From NCBI GenBank assembly GCA_029531795.1, contig JAPEIS010000007.1:1240001-1304000 (forward strand): 64,000 bases of DNA, in the 5' to 3' direction. Positions 45,005-56,982 of this stretch are shown here, in pieces. The translations under genes and the position numbers were made by a program. How positions within the stretch are numbered: the first letter of the stretch is position 1; each line of letters opens with the position of its first letter. The notes under the pieces are model-generated. The model was not told the origin of the DNA. It worked only from the letters and a program-made list of their open reading frames with translations, and did not search any database. This DNA comes from Sclerotinia nivalis. Taxonomy: Eukaryota > Ascomycota > Leotiomycetes > Helotiales > Sclerotiniaceae.

Positions 45005-46731
45005 TTAATAAAGTACACGGGTGAGAATACGTGCTATATATGTTAGTATTGTATGATTGAGTCAAGTGTGTAAGAGGACCTACAGCTCAAAGCTTCTAAG
45101 CTATCAGCAATCTCCTTCAGATCGCTAGTTTGAACATTGCTAATATCAGCCATGAGGTATGCAACCTAAATACAATTAGCAAATGTTGAGAACAGTAGGA
45201 AAGTACTAATTTTTCATACGTCGCCTTTGTTATCAGTAATTTGTTTGTCTACATTGTGGTCGCTGAGAATTTCGTTAACCTTTCTCAATACACCAGGAAT
45301 GTTGTGATGGATGTAGATGACCTAAAAAATCAGTAAGATTATCTTAGAGTTCTAGATAATGAACTTACTCTTGCATGGTTGGACTCGTCCAATGTAAGAG
45401 AACGAAGATTGACCTCTGGTAAGTTCACAGCTCCAAGAGTAACACCAGAGTTTACGTATCTGACAAGGGCATCACCAACTGAGAGATCATGTTAGCCAAG
45501 AACAATTCGCTTACTGAGAAAGCATATACCTTCAACACCAATAGCACGTTGAGCTTCCTCGGTACTGCCACCAATATGGGGGCTGAGAATGATGTTGTTG
45601 AGACTACGAAGATCCTCCGCCCAAGAGTTTAAGCTATTTGTGAAGTAAGGACCATTTCCGCCTGGTTCACTTGGATATACATCCAAAGCTGCACCGGCGA
45701 TCTTTCCACTCCTTGAGGCTTCAATAAGAGCTGGAATATCAATCACGCTACCGCGGGATGCATTGATAAGATAGCTGCCATCCTTCATTTGATCGAATTG
45801 TGCTCTGCCAATAAGGTTCTTAGTTTCTGGAAGTTCTGGAACATGGCATGTAATAAAGTCCGCGGTATTGAGTAATTCCTTTAAAGTAGGAACCTGTTTA
45901 GCAGTACCCAATGCCATGAGATTGACAACATCGTAGTAGATTACCGACATGCCCATGGCTTCGGCAAGAACAGATAATTGTGAACCAATGTGACCGTAAC
46001 CAATTATACCTAAAAGTTTGAGAATCAGGCCAAGTGAAAGAAAGACATGTGTAAGGTCACAAACCGAGAGTTTTCCCACGAATTTCCCAGCATTTGTTGC
46101 TAACTTTATTCCAGGTTCCATTGTGTAATTCATTCGATCTGTCACCGAGTTGACGGGCAAGAACTATGATCTCCGCAATGACCAATTCTGCTACACTTCG
46201 GGAGTTGGCAAAAGGGGAGTTGAATACTGCAATACCATGTGCGGCAGCATATTCGAGGTCGACCTGATTCGTGCCAATACAGAAACATCCCACCACAATC
46301 AAGTTCTTGGCTTCACGAAGGACTTTCTCGCTGAGCTTAGTTTTTGATCTAATTCCAATGACATGGACATCTCTGCATAGTAGTCATTAGCAAGGTATAC
46401 TTTCGTCTTGCATCATTCATTCATCTTACCGAATCTTTTCAATCAATTCGGCCTCTGGTAAAGAAGTCTTCAAGGCTTCCACTTGATATCCTTGTTCAGA
46501 AAGGATATCTTTCCCACTTTGATTGACATTTTCCAAGAGTAATATCTTGATATCTTGAGTATCAAATGGCTTCAATTGCTTTGCATTGGTTTGTGTGGTC
46601 GCTCTTGAAATCGAGCCGGGCCCAAAGCTTGATGGAGGGGAATGAAAGGTTGCTGTAGGAGAAAGGCTCAGGCTATTAGAGACCATTCTTGAAAGGCCGC
46701 TGGCCCCAACGATATCCTGTGGTGATGCCAT
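45005..46731 (-). CDS. ser33: D-3-phosphoglycerate dehydrogenase
   Basis: Seven exons: 46731-46430, 46372-46065, 46009-45530, 45478-45369, 45321-45220, 45165-45084, 45033-45005; 470 aa, matching yeast Ser3/Ser33. After an S-rich N-terminus come DIKILLLENVNQSGKDIL and GIRSKTKLSEKVL, then the substrate and NAD domain with IIGYGHIGSQLS (about 205-216; GxGxxG), FITCHVPELPETKNLIGRAQ, INASRGSVIDIPALIEA (catalytic Arg region) and LSPHIGGSTEEAQRAIG (catalytic His). The C-terminal ACT domain (NHARVIYIHHNIPGVLRKVN) gives serine feedback and ends SSRILTRVLY after the last intron. It catalyses the first step of serine synthesis. The leader carries a GAATAT repeat. Confidence 0.95.
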
Positions 46732-47235
46732 TTCGTTGTAATTGATTGAAAGAGATGAATATAAATACGAATATGAATATGAATATGAATATGAATGGTA
46801 AAACGGAGAATAGTTCAACTTCTGAAGGGGACAATCGAACAATTTATATTTCTATATGTATGAGTCAATACCTAATAAGTCAATTTGAAAATACAAATAT
46901 TGAGGGGCGTAGGGTGCACTTACAAGCAAACTCGCAAACTATTGCTGTGGAAGAATTATCGCGTAATCGGGCAAGGCTCGGCAAGGCTCCGTGACAATGA
47001 AAACTAACAGTACGGGGTTTGAGAATTTTCACATTTCCATTTTCATTATTTTCACAAAGTTACTTTTCTTGGCGCTTGGACCATCTGCACCCGCAATTAT
47101 CAAAAATAACTCGCTTAATTTTCATTTACGCACAGAAATCAAAAGTTTGATTGACCTCTTCTTGATTTCACACCAGACCACCAACGCCCATCATCAATTC
47201 AATCTCAGTCGGCGAATAGGTAACTTATCGCAATC
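46732..47235. promoter_or_regulatory. Bidirectional promoter region of ser33 and the eS1 gene
   Basis: A 504-bp spacer between two divergent, normally highly expressed genes. It includes the microsatellite at 46768-46797. I cannot identify a specific transcription factor site. Confidence 0.5.
46768..46797. repeat. GAATAT hexanucleotide microsatellite
   Basis: About five units of GAATAT (with a final variant) lie 37-66 bp upstream of the ser33 ATG, within its probable 5' UTR. The length probably varies between strains. Confidence 0.8.
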
Positions 47236-48318
47236 ATGGCTGTCGGAAAGTGAGTAAACTCCTCGCTGTTATATCCTTTTCTCTCGATCTTGTAATGTTG
47301 GAATCGACAAATCACAATACCGCAGGTTCGCGACAATTGAACCAGGACGAGGACGAGAGGGGCAAAGCTATCGAGAATATGGATCTGACAGCACGACAGG
47401 AATAAGCGTCTCTCTAAGGGCAAGAAGGGTTTGAAGAAGAAGACCTTGGATCCCTTCACCCGTAAAGATTGGTTCCAGATCAAGGTTTGTAAAATTCTTC
47501 AACTAAGATTTATTCGCAGAATCTGACGATATTTATTATAGGCACCATCTTCATTCCAAATCAGAGAGTACGACAAATCCCACTACCTATTTTTCGAGCA
47601 ACATCTAATAATTTATACAGTGTCGGAAAGACCCTCGTCAACAGAACCACCGGTCTCAAGAACGCCAACGACTCGTTGAAGGGAAGAATTATCGAGGTTT
47701 CTTTGGCCGATTTGCAAAAGGATGAGGACCACGCTTTCCGCAAGATTAAGCTCCGTGTCGATGAGGTTCAAGGAAAGAACTGCTTGACCAACTTCCACGG
47801 TCTCGACTTCACATCAGACAAGCTTAGATCTCTTGTCCGAAAGTGGCAATCCTTGATCGAGGCAAACATCACTGTCAAGACCACCGACGACTACCTCCTC
47901 CGCCTCTTCGCTATCGCTTTCACCAAGCGCAGACCTAACCAGATCAAGAAGACCACATACGCTGCTTCTTCTCAAATCAGGGCGATCCGCAAGAAGATGA
48001 CCGAGATCATCCAACGTGAGGCCAGCACCTGCACTCTCACTCAACTCACTGCCAAGCTCATCCCGGAGGTTATCGGTCGTGAGATTGAGAAGGCTACCCA
48101 AGGCATCTACCCATTACAAAACGTATGTTAGATTATTTACAGGAGGTGCAATTTATGTACTAATTTTTCATTAGGTTCACATTAGAAAAGTCAAGCTTTT
48201 GAAGGCACCTAAGTTCGACCTTGGTGCTCTCCTCAACCTCCACGGCGAGTCAAACACAGATGAGCAAGGGCAAAAGGTTGAGAGGGAATTCAAGGAGAAG
48301 GTGTTGGAGCAAGTTTAA
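47236..48318 (+). CDS. rps1: 40S ribosomal protein eS1 (S3Ae)
   Basis: Five exons: 47236-47249, 47400-47484, 47542-47567, 47621-48122, 48175-48318; 256 aa, as in yeast Rps1. The first exon ends within codon 5 (MAVG-K), a layout common in ribosomal protein genes. Conserved stretches are [95 protein letters not shown] and [20 protein letters not shown]. The acidic, E/K-rich tail is typical. The first intron is 150 bp, longer than the others. The protein sits at the mRNA exit side of the 40S subunit. Confidence 0.96.
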
Positions 48319-48675
48319 ATAAGGGATGATGTTATGTGGTTTGGGTTTGATGGTGCATCATATGTAGTCAAGTCTGGGCTTTGGGCAATATAGGCGTGAC
48401 TTTGCATCACATATAGCACAGGGCTATCATTCAATTCCAAAAATGTCAAAAAAATGCAAAAAACACAGTGCCTATGACGATGTTCCACGTGAAGTTCCTA
48501 GTGGCGTTGTTGATATTGCATCAGCCTTGCTTTTAGCGAGTGACGTTGTGATTAATGTGTTAAAAACCTCTTTCCTTTTCAGACCAAACTTCATAACCTG
48601 CTTCTAGACCTCATGACCTCAACTCCACCCACCGAAGTTTTGTTCATTCTTTAACCACTTTTCAAGATCTTCACG
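48319..48675. other. Intergenic gap
   Basis: 3' flank of rps1 and 5' flank of the Rab gene. I see no other feature. Confidence 0.5.
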
Positions 48676-49601
48676 ATGGCATCCGACGATTCCATCCCAA
48701 CCCTCAAAATACTTTTGATAGGCCCCTCGGGAGCGGGCAAATCCGCATGTACGACCGACCCGATTCCGCGTTGTGCATTTTCAACGTTGCCGATGAGATG
48801 AGAGCTAGCTTGTGCTAACGGGTGTTGGTGTTATGTTTAGTACTCATACGATATTGCGACGACCAGTTTGATTCGGAGAGTAGTACTGCTACTATCGGGG
48901 TTGATTTTAAGGTGTGTTGGTTTTGTTCCTGAATTATTTTGACTTTTTTCCTACTTCTTTTCTTTGAATAATGGATGGAGGCATGATATAAAATTTAGAT
49001 AGAGTAAGGATATGGTAGGATATATGCTAACGACAAAAATCCATTTCCAGCTAAAAACCCTCTCCATACACGGAAAACCGTACCGTCTCAATCTCCTCGA
49101 CACAGCAGGCCAAGAACGCTTTCGCACACTCTCGAATTCCTACTATCGCGGTGCGCACGCGGTGCTTTTAGTCTACGATGTAACGAATCGGGAAAGTTTT
49201 AATAGTATGGGGAGGTGGGTTGAGGAGGCGGAGAATAATGCGGTGGATGGGTGTGTGCTTTGGGTTGTGGGGACCAAGTGTGATTTGGGGAAGAAGGGGA
49301 AGAGGATGGTTAGTGAGGAGGAGGGGAAGGCGTTGGCGGATGGCTGGAGGGAGAGGGGGGTTAATATTTGTGGGTGGGGGGAGTGTAGTAGTAAGACTAG
49401 GGAGGGGGTGAAGGCGGTTTTTGAGGGGGTGGTGAGGGAGGTTGTTAAGAGGCCTGAGTTGTTGAAGGGGGGCCAGAGGAAGTCGGGAGGTGTAAGTTTT
49501 TGGGTTCTTTGGGCTTCAAGAGAAAGAAATACTAACGGGTTGTTTGACAGGTCACGATCGGAGCAGCTAATGATAGCTATACATCGGGATGTGCTTGCTA
49601 G
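48676..49601 (+). CDS. Rab18-like small GTPase
   Basis: Four exons: 48676-48748, 48841-48911, 49051-49491, 49551-49601; 211 aa. G1 is GPSGAGKS (16-23), switch I SSTATIGVDFK, G3 DTAGQERFRTLSNSYYRGAH, RabF-type LVYDVTNRESFNSM, G5 ECSSKTREGVKAVF. The end is GCAC, a double-cysteine prenylation site. The TIGVDFK effector loop and the CAC end point to the Rab18 (RabC) group, which acts on ER and lipid-droplet membranes in other eukaryotes. The G4 motif is GTKCDL, with Thr where Rabs have Asn (NKxD); Rho proteins also use TKxD. From about 49205 codons become strikingly G-ending, unlike the C-ending start of the same exon. Confidence 0.88.
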
Positions 49602-49781
49602 ACTCACAGTCTTGCAGTAAGTGGAAGAGAGGGATACTGGCACACACTATGCGATATTGATTACGTGGATACGAAGCATATGTTTACGGAGGCGTTACGT
49701 GGGTATTATTCTTTTGGATGGCATGGGATTATAACAGATACCCTTTTACATATACACAATAGACTGTACTTTTCTATCCTT

Positions 49782-50833
49782 CTATTCCTTTGGTTTCAAG
49801 AATTCCACAACGGCTATTTTTATGTCAGTCAGCGAAGCTCCTCACATTGGAGCCTAAAGAATGGAAAGACAAACCTTGTCTAAATTCCTCCGGTTTCTCA
49901 GAAATTACCCAATGCCCAGCATCTATATCGGCAAGTTCAAATCGAGGGAAGAATTTTCCTATTATAGGAAGTGCTTCGTCTGGCACATAATGGCTTTGCG
50001 TTCCTCGAACAAATAATGTAGGTTTACTGAAGCGTATCGAATCTGGATCTTTGAACGGGAAATCACCAAGGTTATCCAATGCAGCCCCGAGGATCTTAAG
50101 AGGAACTTTAAACTTCTGCGTCTTGTCTTCCGTTCGCACGAGGTTTCCGAGGAGGAATTGGCGGATAGGGAGCTCTTCTTCATAGTCCTTCAAGATGTTA
50201 TCCGCTTCAGTTTGTTTGGAGACTCCTGCGTCTTCGATTCTCTTCATTCCTTGGATGTATTTTCCAAAGTTACTGAGGAGTGCCGCATCAATGGGTGCAT
50301 TATCCACGGATACTATATCCTCGACCACTTCTGGAGACTTGAGTGCCAGAGCCATTGCAGTTTTGGCACCCATTGAGTGGCCTATCAGTGTTGGCCCAGT
50401 AAGCTTATGCTCGTTTATAAATTCAGCTACATCGGCTGCCATAGCCGTATAATCGTGTTTGGGGTGATGCGGAGAGTCGCCATGATTTCGCAGATCCTAG
50501 CTATCCTCAATATATACTCTTCAAAGCTCCTCGAGGGATGTGACTCACAACAGCATAGACAGGTCTTCCTAGATCTCTTGCGAGAGCCCTGAAATTGACC
50601 ATCAGTGAACCGAAAAGACGATAAAATGGATGCGCAAGGAAAGCTCACTTACTAATGCTCCTGTTATTCTTCTTGGATCCGAATAAACCATGCATGAAGA
50701 TGATGGCTCGCGGAGCATTGGAAGAGGGGTTGGCTGGTTCGTGCAAATCAAATGCCAAAGGGACAGTGCTAGATGTAGAGTAGTTCCTCCGACATGCTCG
50801 GAAGATGGTAGGTGATAACAATCGAGAAGGCAT
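49782..50833 (-). CDS. imo32: Alpha/beta hydrolase, ABHD11/Imo32 type, mitochondrial
   Basis: Four exons: 50833-50649, 50588-50549, 50496-49875, 49813-49782; 292 aa. The basic presequence MPSRLLSPTIFRACRRNYST indicates mitochondrial import. The oxyanion region is IIFMHGLFGSKKNNRSIS, followed by DLRNHGDSPHH, the nucleophile elbow LIGHSMGAKTAMALA (Ser about 116), PTLFVRGTQSHYVPDE and the catalytic His in DAGHWVISEKPEEF. The donor of intron 1 is GTGAGC, not the nearby GTAAGT, because only the former keeps the frame (SKALARDLGRPVYAV). The last intron gives the ending AVVEFLKPKE. The human relative protects the lipoylated 2-oxoglutarate dehydrogenase complex. The fungal substrate is not known to me. 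Confidence 0.92.
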
Positions 50834-51409
50834 ATTGGAAGTTAAGAAAAAAAAAGGACACCGCAATATGTGAAGTGAAGTGAGAAAATCGAGTGAAGGC
50901 TGCGATATCAGAGATAACAGAAAAATATTTTGGTTCCCAGAGGAATTTATTCAATTGGTCAGCCTTGCATTATCTCATGCCCGATAAGTTACCGGCTGGT
51001 GACCGATGGCATCACATTTCGCACCTGCCATATAATGATGTTATGCCAACTCAGCCTGGACTTTTCTTGTCAACCCCGTCAACCCCGTCAACCCCCTCCA
51101 CCGCCTCGTATTCGCAGCCTCGTTGTGATCACAGTCAGCAAAATAACGAATCATTCAATCCTTCCCTTCCCTTCCTTTCCTTTCCTTTTCCCTCATTCAC
51201 TTATCTCACAATCATTTCATATCCTTCAGTTTTCATATTTCCCGTGATTAATTAAAGTTACTGTACATCAAGTTCATTTATTCCACTTCTTCATTGCGTA
51301 CGACCCTTGTTCATATACATCTTCGACGTTCTCAGCCACAACGACAGTACTACTCTTTGTAAGTCTTTCTTTCTCTAATAATAAAACAAATCCATGAGCG
51401 CAACCCAAA
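50834..51409. promoter_or_regulatory. Divergent promoter region of imo32 and the ZUP1-like gene
   Basis: A 576-bp spacer. It contains three copies of GTCAACCCC at 51069-51096 and a CT-rich tract at 51160-51200, typical of fungal promoters just before a transcription start. Confidence 0.45.
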
Positions 51410-53227
51410 ATGCCGGAGGTACAAGAAACCCTTTGTCCTTGTCCCTTTTGTGGGTACCAAACGGAAAGCGAATATCAAATAATGGTTTGTTCATCTTCCG
51501 AATATGCATTTCATCGAAATAGAAATACTGTTTGCTGATGAAATCGAAGTTACACATGGAAACTTTGCATGCTGAAGGAGAATCACCATTTATAACCAAA
51601 GATAGTGCAAGTGTTATCGCAATGGTTGATCAAGAGGATGTTAACTACGCTGACTGTCCGGTTGATGGCTGTGGTGAAATGGTGTTGTTTGATGAGCTTG
51701 AAAGTCATATCGAGATGCATGGAGAAGAGGATGGAAATATGGAACTAGATACTCCTGCATCAGAATCTTCTAGGAATGGGACCAAGAAAGGTGTTGGTAA
51801 AGATGCTAGTTTTGGCACGAAACTCTCACATGCACTTCGAAATATCGACGATGGGCATGATTACGAGATCCGAGAACCACCAGCAGCACAAGCCTCGCAA
51901 AAGGCATGGAGGGATATCTTAAAAATGCCTGATATTTCTCTGAAATCCCAACCCAAAGCTCCCGTCCAGGGCCCAAGACAGTTAGGGGTAGGTTCTTACT
52001 TTCTCAATGGTTCCATGTCACATGATATTGATCTCAATGATGAACAGAAAGCAGAGCTTGGTCCTCATGCGCATGAGAAGCAAATGCCACAATGGCTTGT
52101 GAAATTACTGCAATCAGATGGCCAGTATAAGACGATCAATAGAATTAATGCAGATGGACAATTGCGGAGGGTCAAATATTGCCCAAATCAAGCAGAGGGT
52201 ATCATTCCCGTACTCGCTCAGCTCCTCGATCAAGATCGTTCAGTAAGCTATGCTTACCTGTGCGATCCGGCTGTTCTCCATGTTTCAAAACTTCTAAGGG
52301 AGGGTATAAATTCCTCTTCCCTGCCAAATTTCTCCTGTTAACCATATTCTTAGGGGGGTTTTGTGGCTACAGAAACATTCAAATGATGTCTTCATACATT
52401 ATTAGATCTCACTTCCCTGGTCACAACGTCTTCAATGATTGTGTTCCAACAATTTTTGATATACAAGACTACATTGAGAACGCTTGGGATCAAGGAATTA
52501 ATTCTCAAGGTCGAATAGAAACTGGTGGAATTCGTGGAACAAGGAAGTACATCGGAACTCCTGATGTGAGTAACCCACTTACTCCCTCTTCTTTTTACTT
52601 CGGTATCATGACAATTAACTAAAATGAATAAATAGGCTCAAGCGATGTTTCGCTCTCTAGGGATCCCGTATGCTTTCTGTAACCCCTCACTTTCTACATT
52701 GGACTGACTGTGTTCCCAGATGTGATACTGCGGCCTTGAAAACCAGAAAGGATAAAGGAGAAGCTTTAGCGGCTAATCTCTTATATCAAAAAGTGGAGGA
52801 ATACTTCCTTGATAATTGTGTTGATTTCGAATCTAAAGTCCGAGAGACCTCTCTCCCTCCAATATACTTTCAACATCCAGGTAGATCCTCAACCTCTCTC
52901 TTATGCGTGCCTATCTAATTGCTACATGTCAGGCCACTCGATGACGATCATAGGATTCGAGAAACAAATTGATGGCACTAAAAATCTTCTCGTTTTCGAT
53001 CCTATGTTCCATGATGCATCAAAAGTCGTCAAATTTGTGGGCGGAACTGTTCACCATAAACATCCTGGTGATCTATTAAAAGCCTACAGACGTGGTAACA
53101 AATACTTGAAGAGGTACAATGAATTTGAACTTCTGAAGTATGTTACCCCTCTTCAAACCCTGCGGAGGTGAACGCGAAACTAACACATCATAGGTTAATT
53201 CCACAACCACAGAAAAAGCTGAATTGA
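51410..53227 (+). CDS. ZUP1/ZUFSP-type deubiquitinase (peptidase C78, S. pombe Mug105 family)
   Basis: Seven exons: 51410-51484, 51550-52303, 52354-52565, 52636-52667, 52720-52880, 52933-53137, 53194-53227; 490 aa. Two C2H2 zinc fingers start the protein: CPFC...H..H (C11, C14, H27, H32) and CPVDGCGEMVLFDELESH. An acidic linker follows, then the C78 peptidase: the catalytic Cys in GGFCGYRNIQMMSSY (about 280), GIRGTRKYIGTPD, the catalytic His in GHSMTIIGFEK (about 413) and Asp in VFDPMF (about 434). ZUP1 cuts K63-linked ubiquitin chains and works in genome stability. The 60 bp at about 51988-52047 are bounded by GTAGGT and AACAG, keep the frame either way, and may be an intron (protein then 470 aa, reading RQLGKAELGPHAHEK). 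Confidence 0.9.
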
Positions 53228-54619
53228 TACTGGGTAATTTTATGGAGCCACTGCTTATCGCCAATTCCACTGGCTGGCGAATATAGGATGGAGTTTGGAT
53301 GTATTAGAAAGGGTATGATAATTCGTAAGCATGGCATCACGGCGTACAATTCGTAAAGGGAATCACACTTTGTAGCATAGAGTTACCATCAATCACAAGG
53401 GTTTCCTTACATTACACGTTTTAGCTCTTCTTCTCTTTTTACCTTAATACAAATTGACCTCATATAAGACATTTTTGCAACAGAGTATCTATCATAGCAA
53501 CTTCGCATCCGGGTGGCGGAAGGGGATCTTAAATACCATTACAGAGAAACAAACCCCCAATAATCAAAAAGCTATCCGGTGTTCATTTACACCAATTTTT
53601 AATTTTTATTCCTAATTTCTTGTAGTTCGATGGTGGATCATATGAAAAAGATTATGGAACTACATTTCAACTGAGGTTTTAAAGAATTCATCTCTGTACC
53701 CGACTAACTAATCCGTTCGTTTGTTTGTTTGTTTGTTTGTTCGTTTGTTCAATACAAAATGCGAAATACAAAATGCAAAACCTATTACTCGTAATACAAA
53801 GATTTGCCTACCTACAAACACTCGCCCCCGCGCTTTATTTCCGGAGAGGTTTTCGATAGACAGGGAAAGGGAAAGGGAAAGGAAGGGAAAGGAAAGAGGT
53901 GAGATATAGAAGATCGACTCTACGTGATATGCATGCATAGATATGTGGGTATTTTCAAATACCTCCAACAAAAGCGGGTGATAATTTCCGACCATGGGAG
54001 TGAGTTTAGACATAAGAAAATTGAAAAATTGCGTGTGGTTCTGACGAAGACCAATTTTCATCTTGAACTTCCAAATGTGCAATATTATATTTAATATGCT
54101 ATGATTGAGGTGTACAATAATACAAAAGCGAAGTAGGTATCCGTAGCATAGCATGCGCAGCCATCATGTCTTTCCATTAAAAGTTCGGCTTCTGTGGTCC
54201 AACTCACGAGTTCGTCTCCTTTTTCATTGTATCTTCCCAGATGGAAACCCCCTTTCCATTGACCAATCCTCCCATATTGATTACAAGCCATGTTTTCCGC
54301 CCGAGAGATGTAGGGATTGAGAAATTTATAGGTTTGGCTGTTGAATAAATTGCCAAACAACCAGCAGCCCACCCTCTTTGCCTAACGATGATATTTTTAA
54401 TATCCCCTCCTCATTTCCCTAATGCTGTAAAAATCCATTGAAACGACAAACGCCAATTTGGTACAGCCAAAGCCAAAAGTTACCCACGCCAATCCCTTCG
54501 ACTCCACTTCTTATGAATGAGCAAGCGAATATCTGGAGATAAATATCCCCACCGTCACGAACCCCAACGCACGCTAAATGAACAAATAATAATGTAAGAA
54601 CGCACCTAGGAAGGTGACA
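53228..54619. other. 1.4-kb spacer between the ZUP1-like gene and bur1
   Basis: Convergent 3' flanks. It holds a GTTT microsatellite (53715-53750) and a GGGAAA-rich tract (53861-53898). A minus-strand open frame at 54091-54372 (contains GQWKGGFHLGRYNEKGDELV) looks somewhat protein-like but is unrecognised and has no splice partners that I can see. Confidence 0.4.
53715..53750. repeat. GTTT/CGTT microsatellite
   Basis: About nine tetranucleotide units, mostly GTTT with a C variant near each end, in the 3' spacer. Confidence 0.8.
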
Positions 54620-56415
54620 TCAACGACGATGGGAATAAGGGTCTCCAATTGGTTCGCGTTCTCTATATCGATCTCTCCCACGATCATTAATGGGACTGCG
54701 AGTACGACTTCGGCTATCACGGGAACCTCGACTGTCGTATTCGTGCCTGGCTCCATTACTGTGTCTCGGGCGATCGTCTCGGCGGTCATCCCGTGGTAAA
54801 CGATCGGCCCCTGGTGGGCGGTCGTCTCTTGGTCGCCGGTTCATGTTATAACTTGGGATATATGTATCAATATTCCCACCCCCTCCTGCTCTACTCCGAG
54901 GAAGGGGCGCGTGATCACGATCGCGATGGCCGCGACCATCTAAATCTTGGGATCTGGATCGGTGACCATGCTGGTCTGATCTTCCCCCATCATAAGCGAA
55001 ATCTGTAGGTGGTGGTCGTGGTGGTAAGCCTCGATCATCTCGTCTCCACGCTGGTTTGCGGTCATCGTATTGTGGAGGTGGTGGACCACTGTTTCTGTAG
55101 CCACCGTGGGTAGGAGGAGGAGGAGGGTAGCGACCATTTTGATGACCTCGATGACTGACGTAGTTATCATATCCTGGTCCACTCCCATTCCGCTCCCATT
55201 GGTCTGGACCCATGCCCACATCGCCTCCCTTGGGAGGTGGTGGGGCTTGTTTTTGTCCCCGGTGCTGCTTTGAATCAAATTCATGTGATGATTCTAGAAT
55301 TGGGATCTCGTGTGGTTTCATAGGTAAAGGCGTGTTTCGGAAGTATGGATGCTTTAATGCATCGATTGCGTTGGTACGCTTTCTCCAATCGAGTTTTAGC
55401 AATTCCTGCAATAAAGAGATAGCACCAGAGCCTTGTTCTCTGAATCTTTGAGCTAGTGTCGAAGGACGCGGTGGGCTAAAATTGAGACCTTGAGCTTTGG
55501 GGAGTGATCTCCACCCTGGCATGTTTTCCTCATTAGGAGTGCCACACAAATCAAAAATAAGCTTAAGCTGCTGCTCTTCGCTCTCGCCTTGGAGGATTGG
55601 TTTTCCAAGGAACATCTCGCCAAAAACACAACTGCGGATATTTAGTCAACCATCCAAATATAAAGAAGTTAAACGTACCCGACTCCCCAAATATCGATCG
55701 CTGGAGTGTAGTTTTGCAGTTCTAAAAACAGTTCCGGAGGACGGTACCATCTTGTAACAACTACAACAGTATAATGCGCCTTTGCTTCTCCATTACCCTT
55801 CCCTGGGACTGGTACAGGCTCGTTATAGTGTCGCGCCAGACCAAAATCTGCAATTTGAAGTATGCCTTTGTTGTTGATCAAAATGTTTGCGGCTTTGATG
55901 TCCCGGTGAAGGATGTTGTTATCGTGAATGAACCGCATGCCCTCAAGCAACTGCACCATATAACACTTAATTTGCGGTTCCGTAAAGTGGATGTTTGGGT
56001 TCTTCAGAAGACCTGATAAGTCATGATCGAAATATGGAGTGACCATGTACATAATAGCTTTCTTCTTCTTATCGGTATTCTTTTGTGGGTGCTCGACGGC
56101 CATCTCCTCCAAACTCAAAACATTTGTATGCGAAAGAAGTTTGAGAGTCTTGATCTCGCGAAGGGCTGTAATTGGAAACCCATCCTTCTCGTTGATCATC
56201 AGGATCTTTTTTAGAGCAACAACCATACCAGTCTTTCTAGATTTGGCTTTGTGTACTTCTCCAAATGTACCCTCTCCGATTTTCCCCATAACCTCATAGT
56301 CTGTGATTCTGGAGCAGCCGCGGAAGGTGTTTTGTGGCCGAGTATGTTGCCGTGCATATTCTGGGGTATAAATGCCATTGGTAGCTGCCGGCACTGGTCG
56401 TGATGGGGTCGCCAT
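54620..56415 (-). CDS. bur1: CDK9-like kinase Bur1 (P-TEFb type)
   Basis: Two exons: 56415-55679 and 55631-54620; 582 aa. The kinase domain begins at about 40: glycine loop [11 protein letters not shown] (44-54), VALKK, the cyclin-binding helix [25 protein letters not shown] (catalytic loop), [15 protein letters not shown]-loop [12 protein letters not shown] and [20 protein letters not shown]. The insert [20 protein letters not shown] is typical of Bur1/CDK9. After about 350 the tail is P-, R- and D-rich ([20 protein letters not shown]; then many RD/RS/DR dipeptides), likely disordered and RNA- or polymerase-binding. Bur1 with cyclin Bur2 phosphorylates Spt5 and the polymerase II tail during elongation. 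Elf1, another elongation factor, is encoded about 16 kb away in the window. Confidence 0.95.
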
Positions 56416-56982
56416 TCTGACAGATTGCGTAGATGCAAGGAGGGAACCTTGTTTCGTGCGCGTAGGTTATCGAGTATGCGATCGTGCGTGCAGCCGTGAC
56501 TTTCGAGACTTTCCGTCGTAAAAAAAAATGCCGTTTGTCTCAAAGAGAGCCTTCGATAGAGAGGTAGATAGTTGGAAACTAAGCTTCTATTTCAGGGCTC
56601 GTGGTGCGAGGTTAAATTAGATCTTAACAGCATTGTTACCTTTCCTTAATACAATCGGAAACAAGAAATTGGTTGGGAAGAGAATAGGACCGTCGAATCT
56701 ATAAGTACATAATGCAGAAAGTGAATTAAGTACAAAGGTTATCGGGTGAGTAGCTTTATATATAATGGCCTCGAATTACAGGCCACAATTTCACACTTGG
56801 TTCTCGGACCGGAACTCCAAAAGTTATGAATGAAGGACTTTGGAACTCCTACGGCACATTGAACAACTCACTTCTGAACAACACAAGCCATCGATCACCG
56901 TTAGTCTCCTATACGCCATTTCAAGTAGCAGCAAAGTTATTTTCAGTATATACGTACCCGTACTGACCATTCCATTAGCACA
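56416..56982. promoter_or_regulatory. Divergent promoter region of bur1 and the small complex I gene
   Basis: A 567-bp spacer between divergent genes. I see no coding sequence beyond chance frames. Confidence 0.45.

Noticed and set aside
54943..55284. Alternate-frame ORFs over the bur1 tail
   Set aside because: They arise from the repetitive P/R/D-rich coding sequence of Bur1 and have no independent support.
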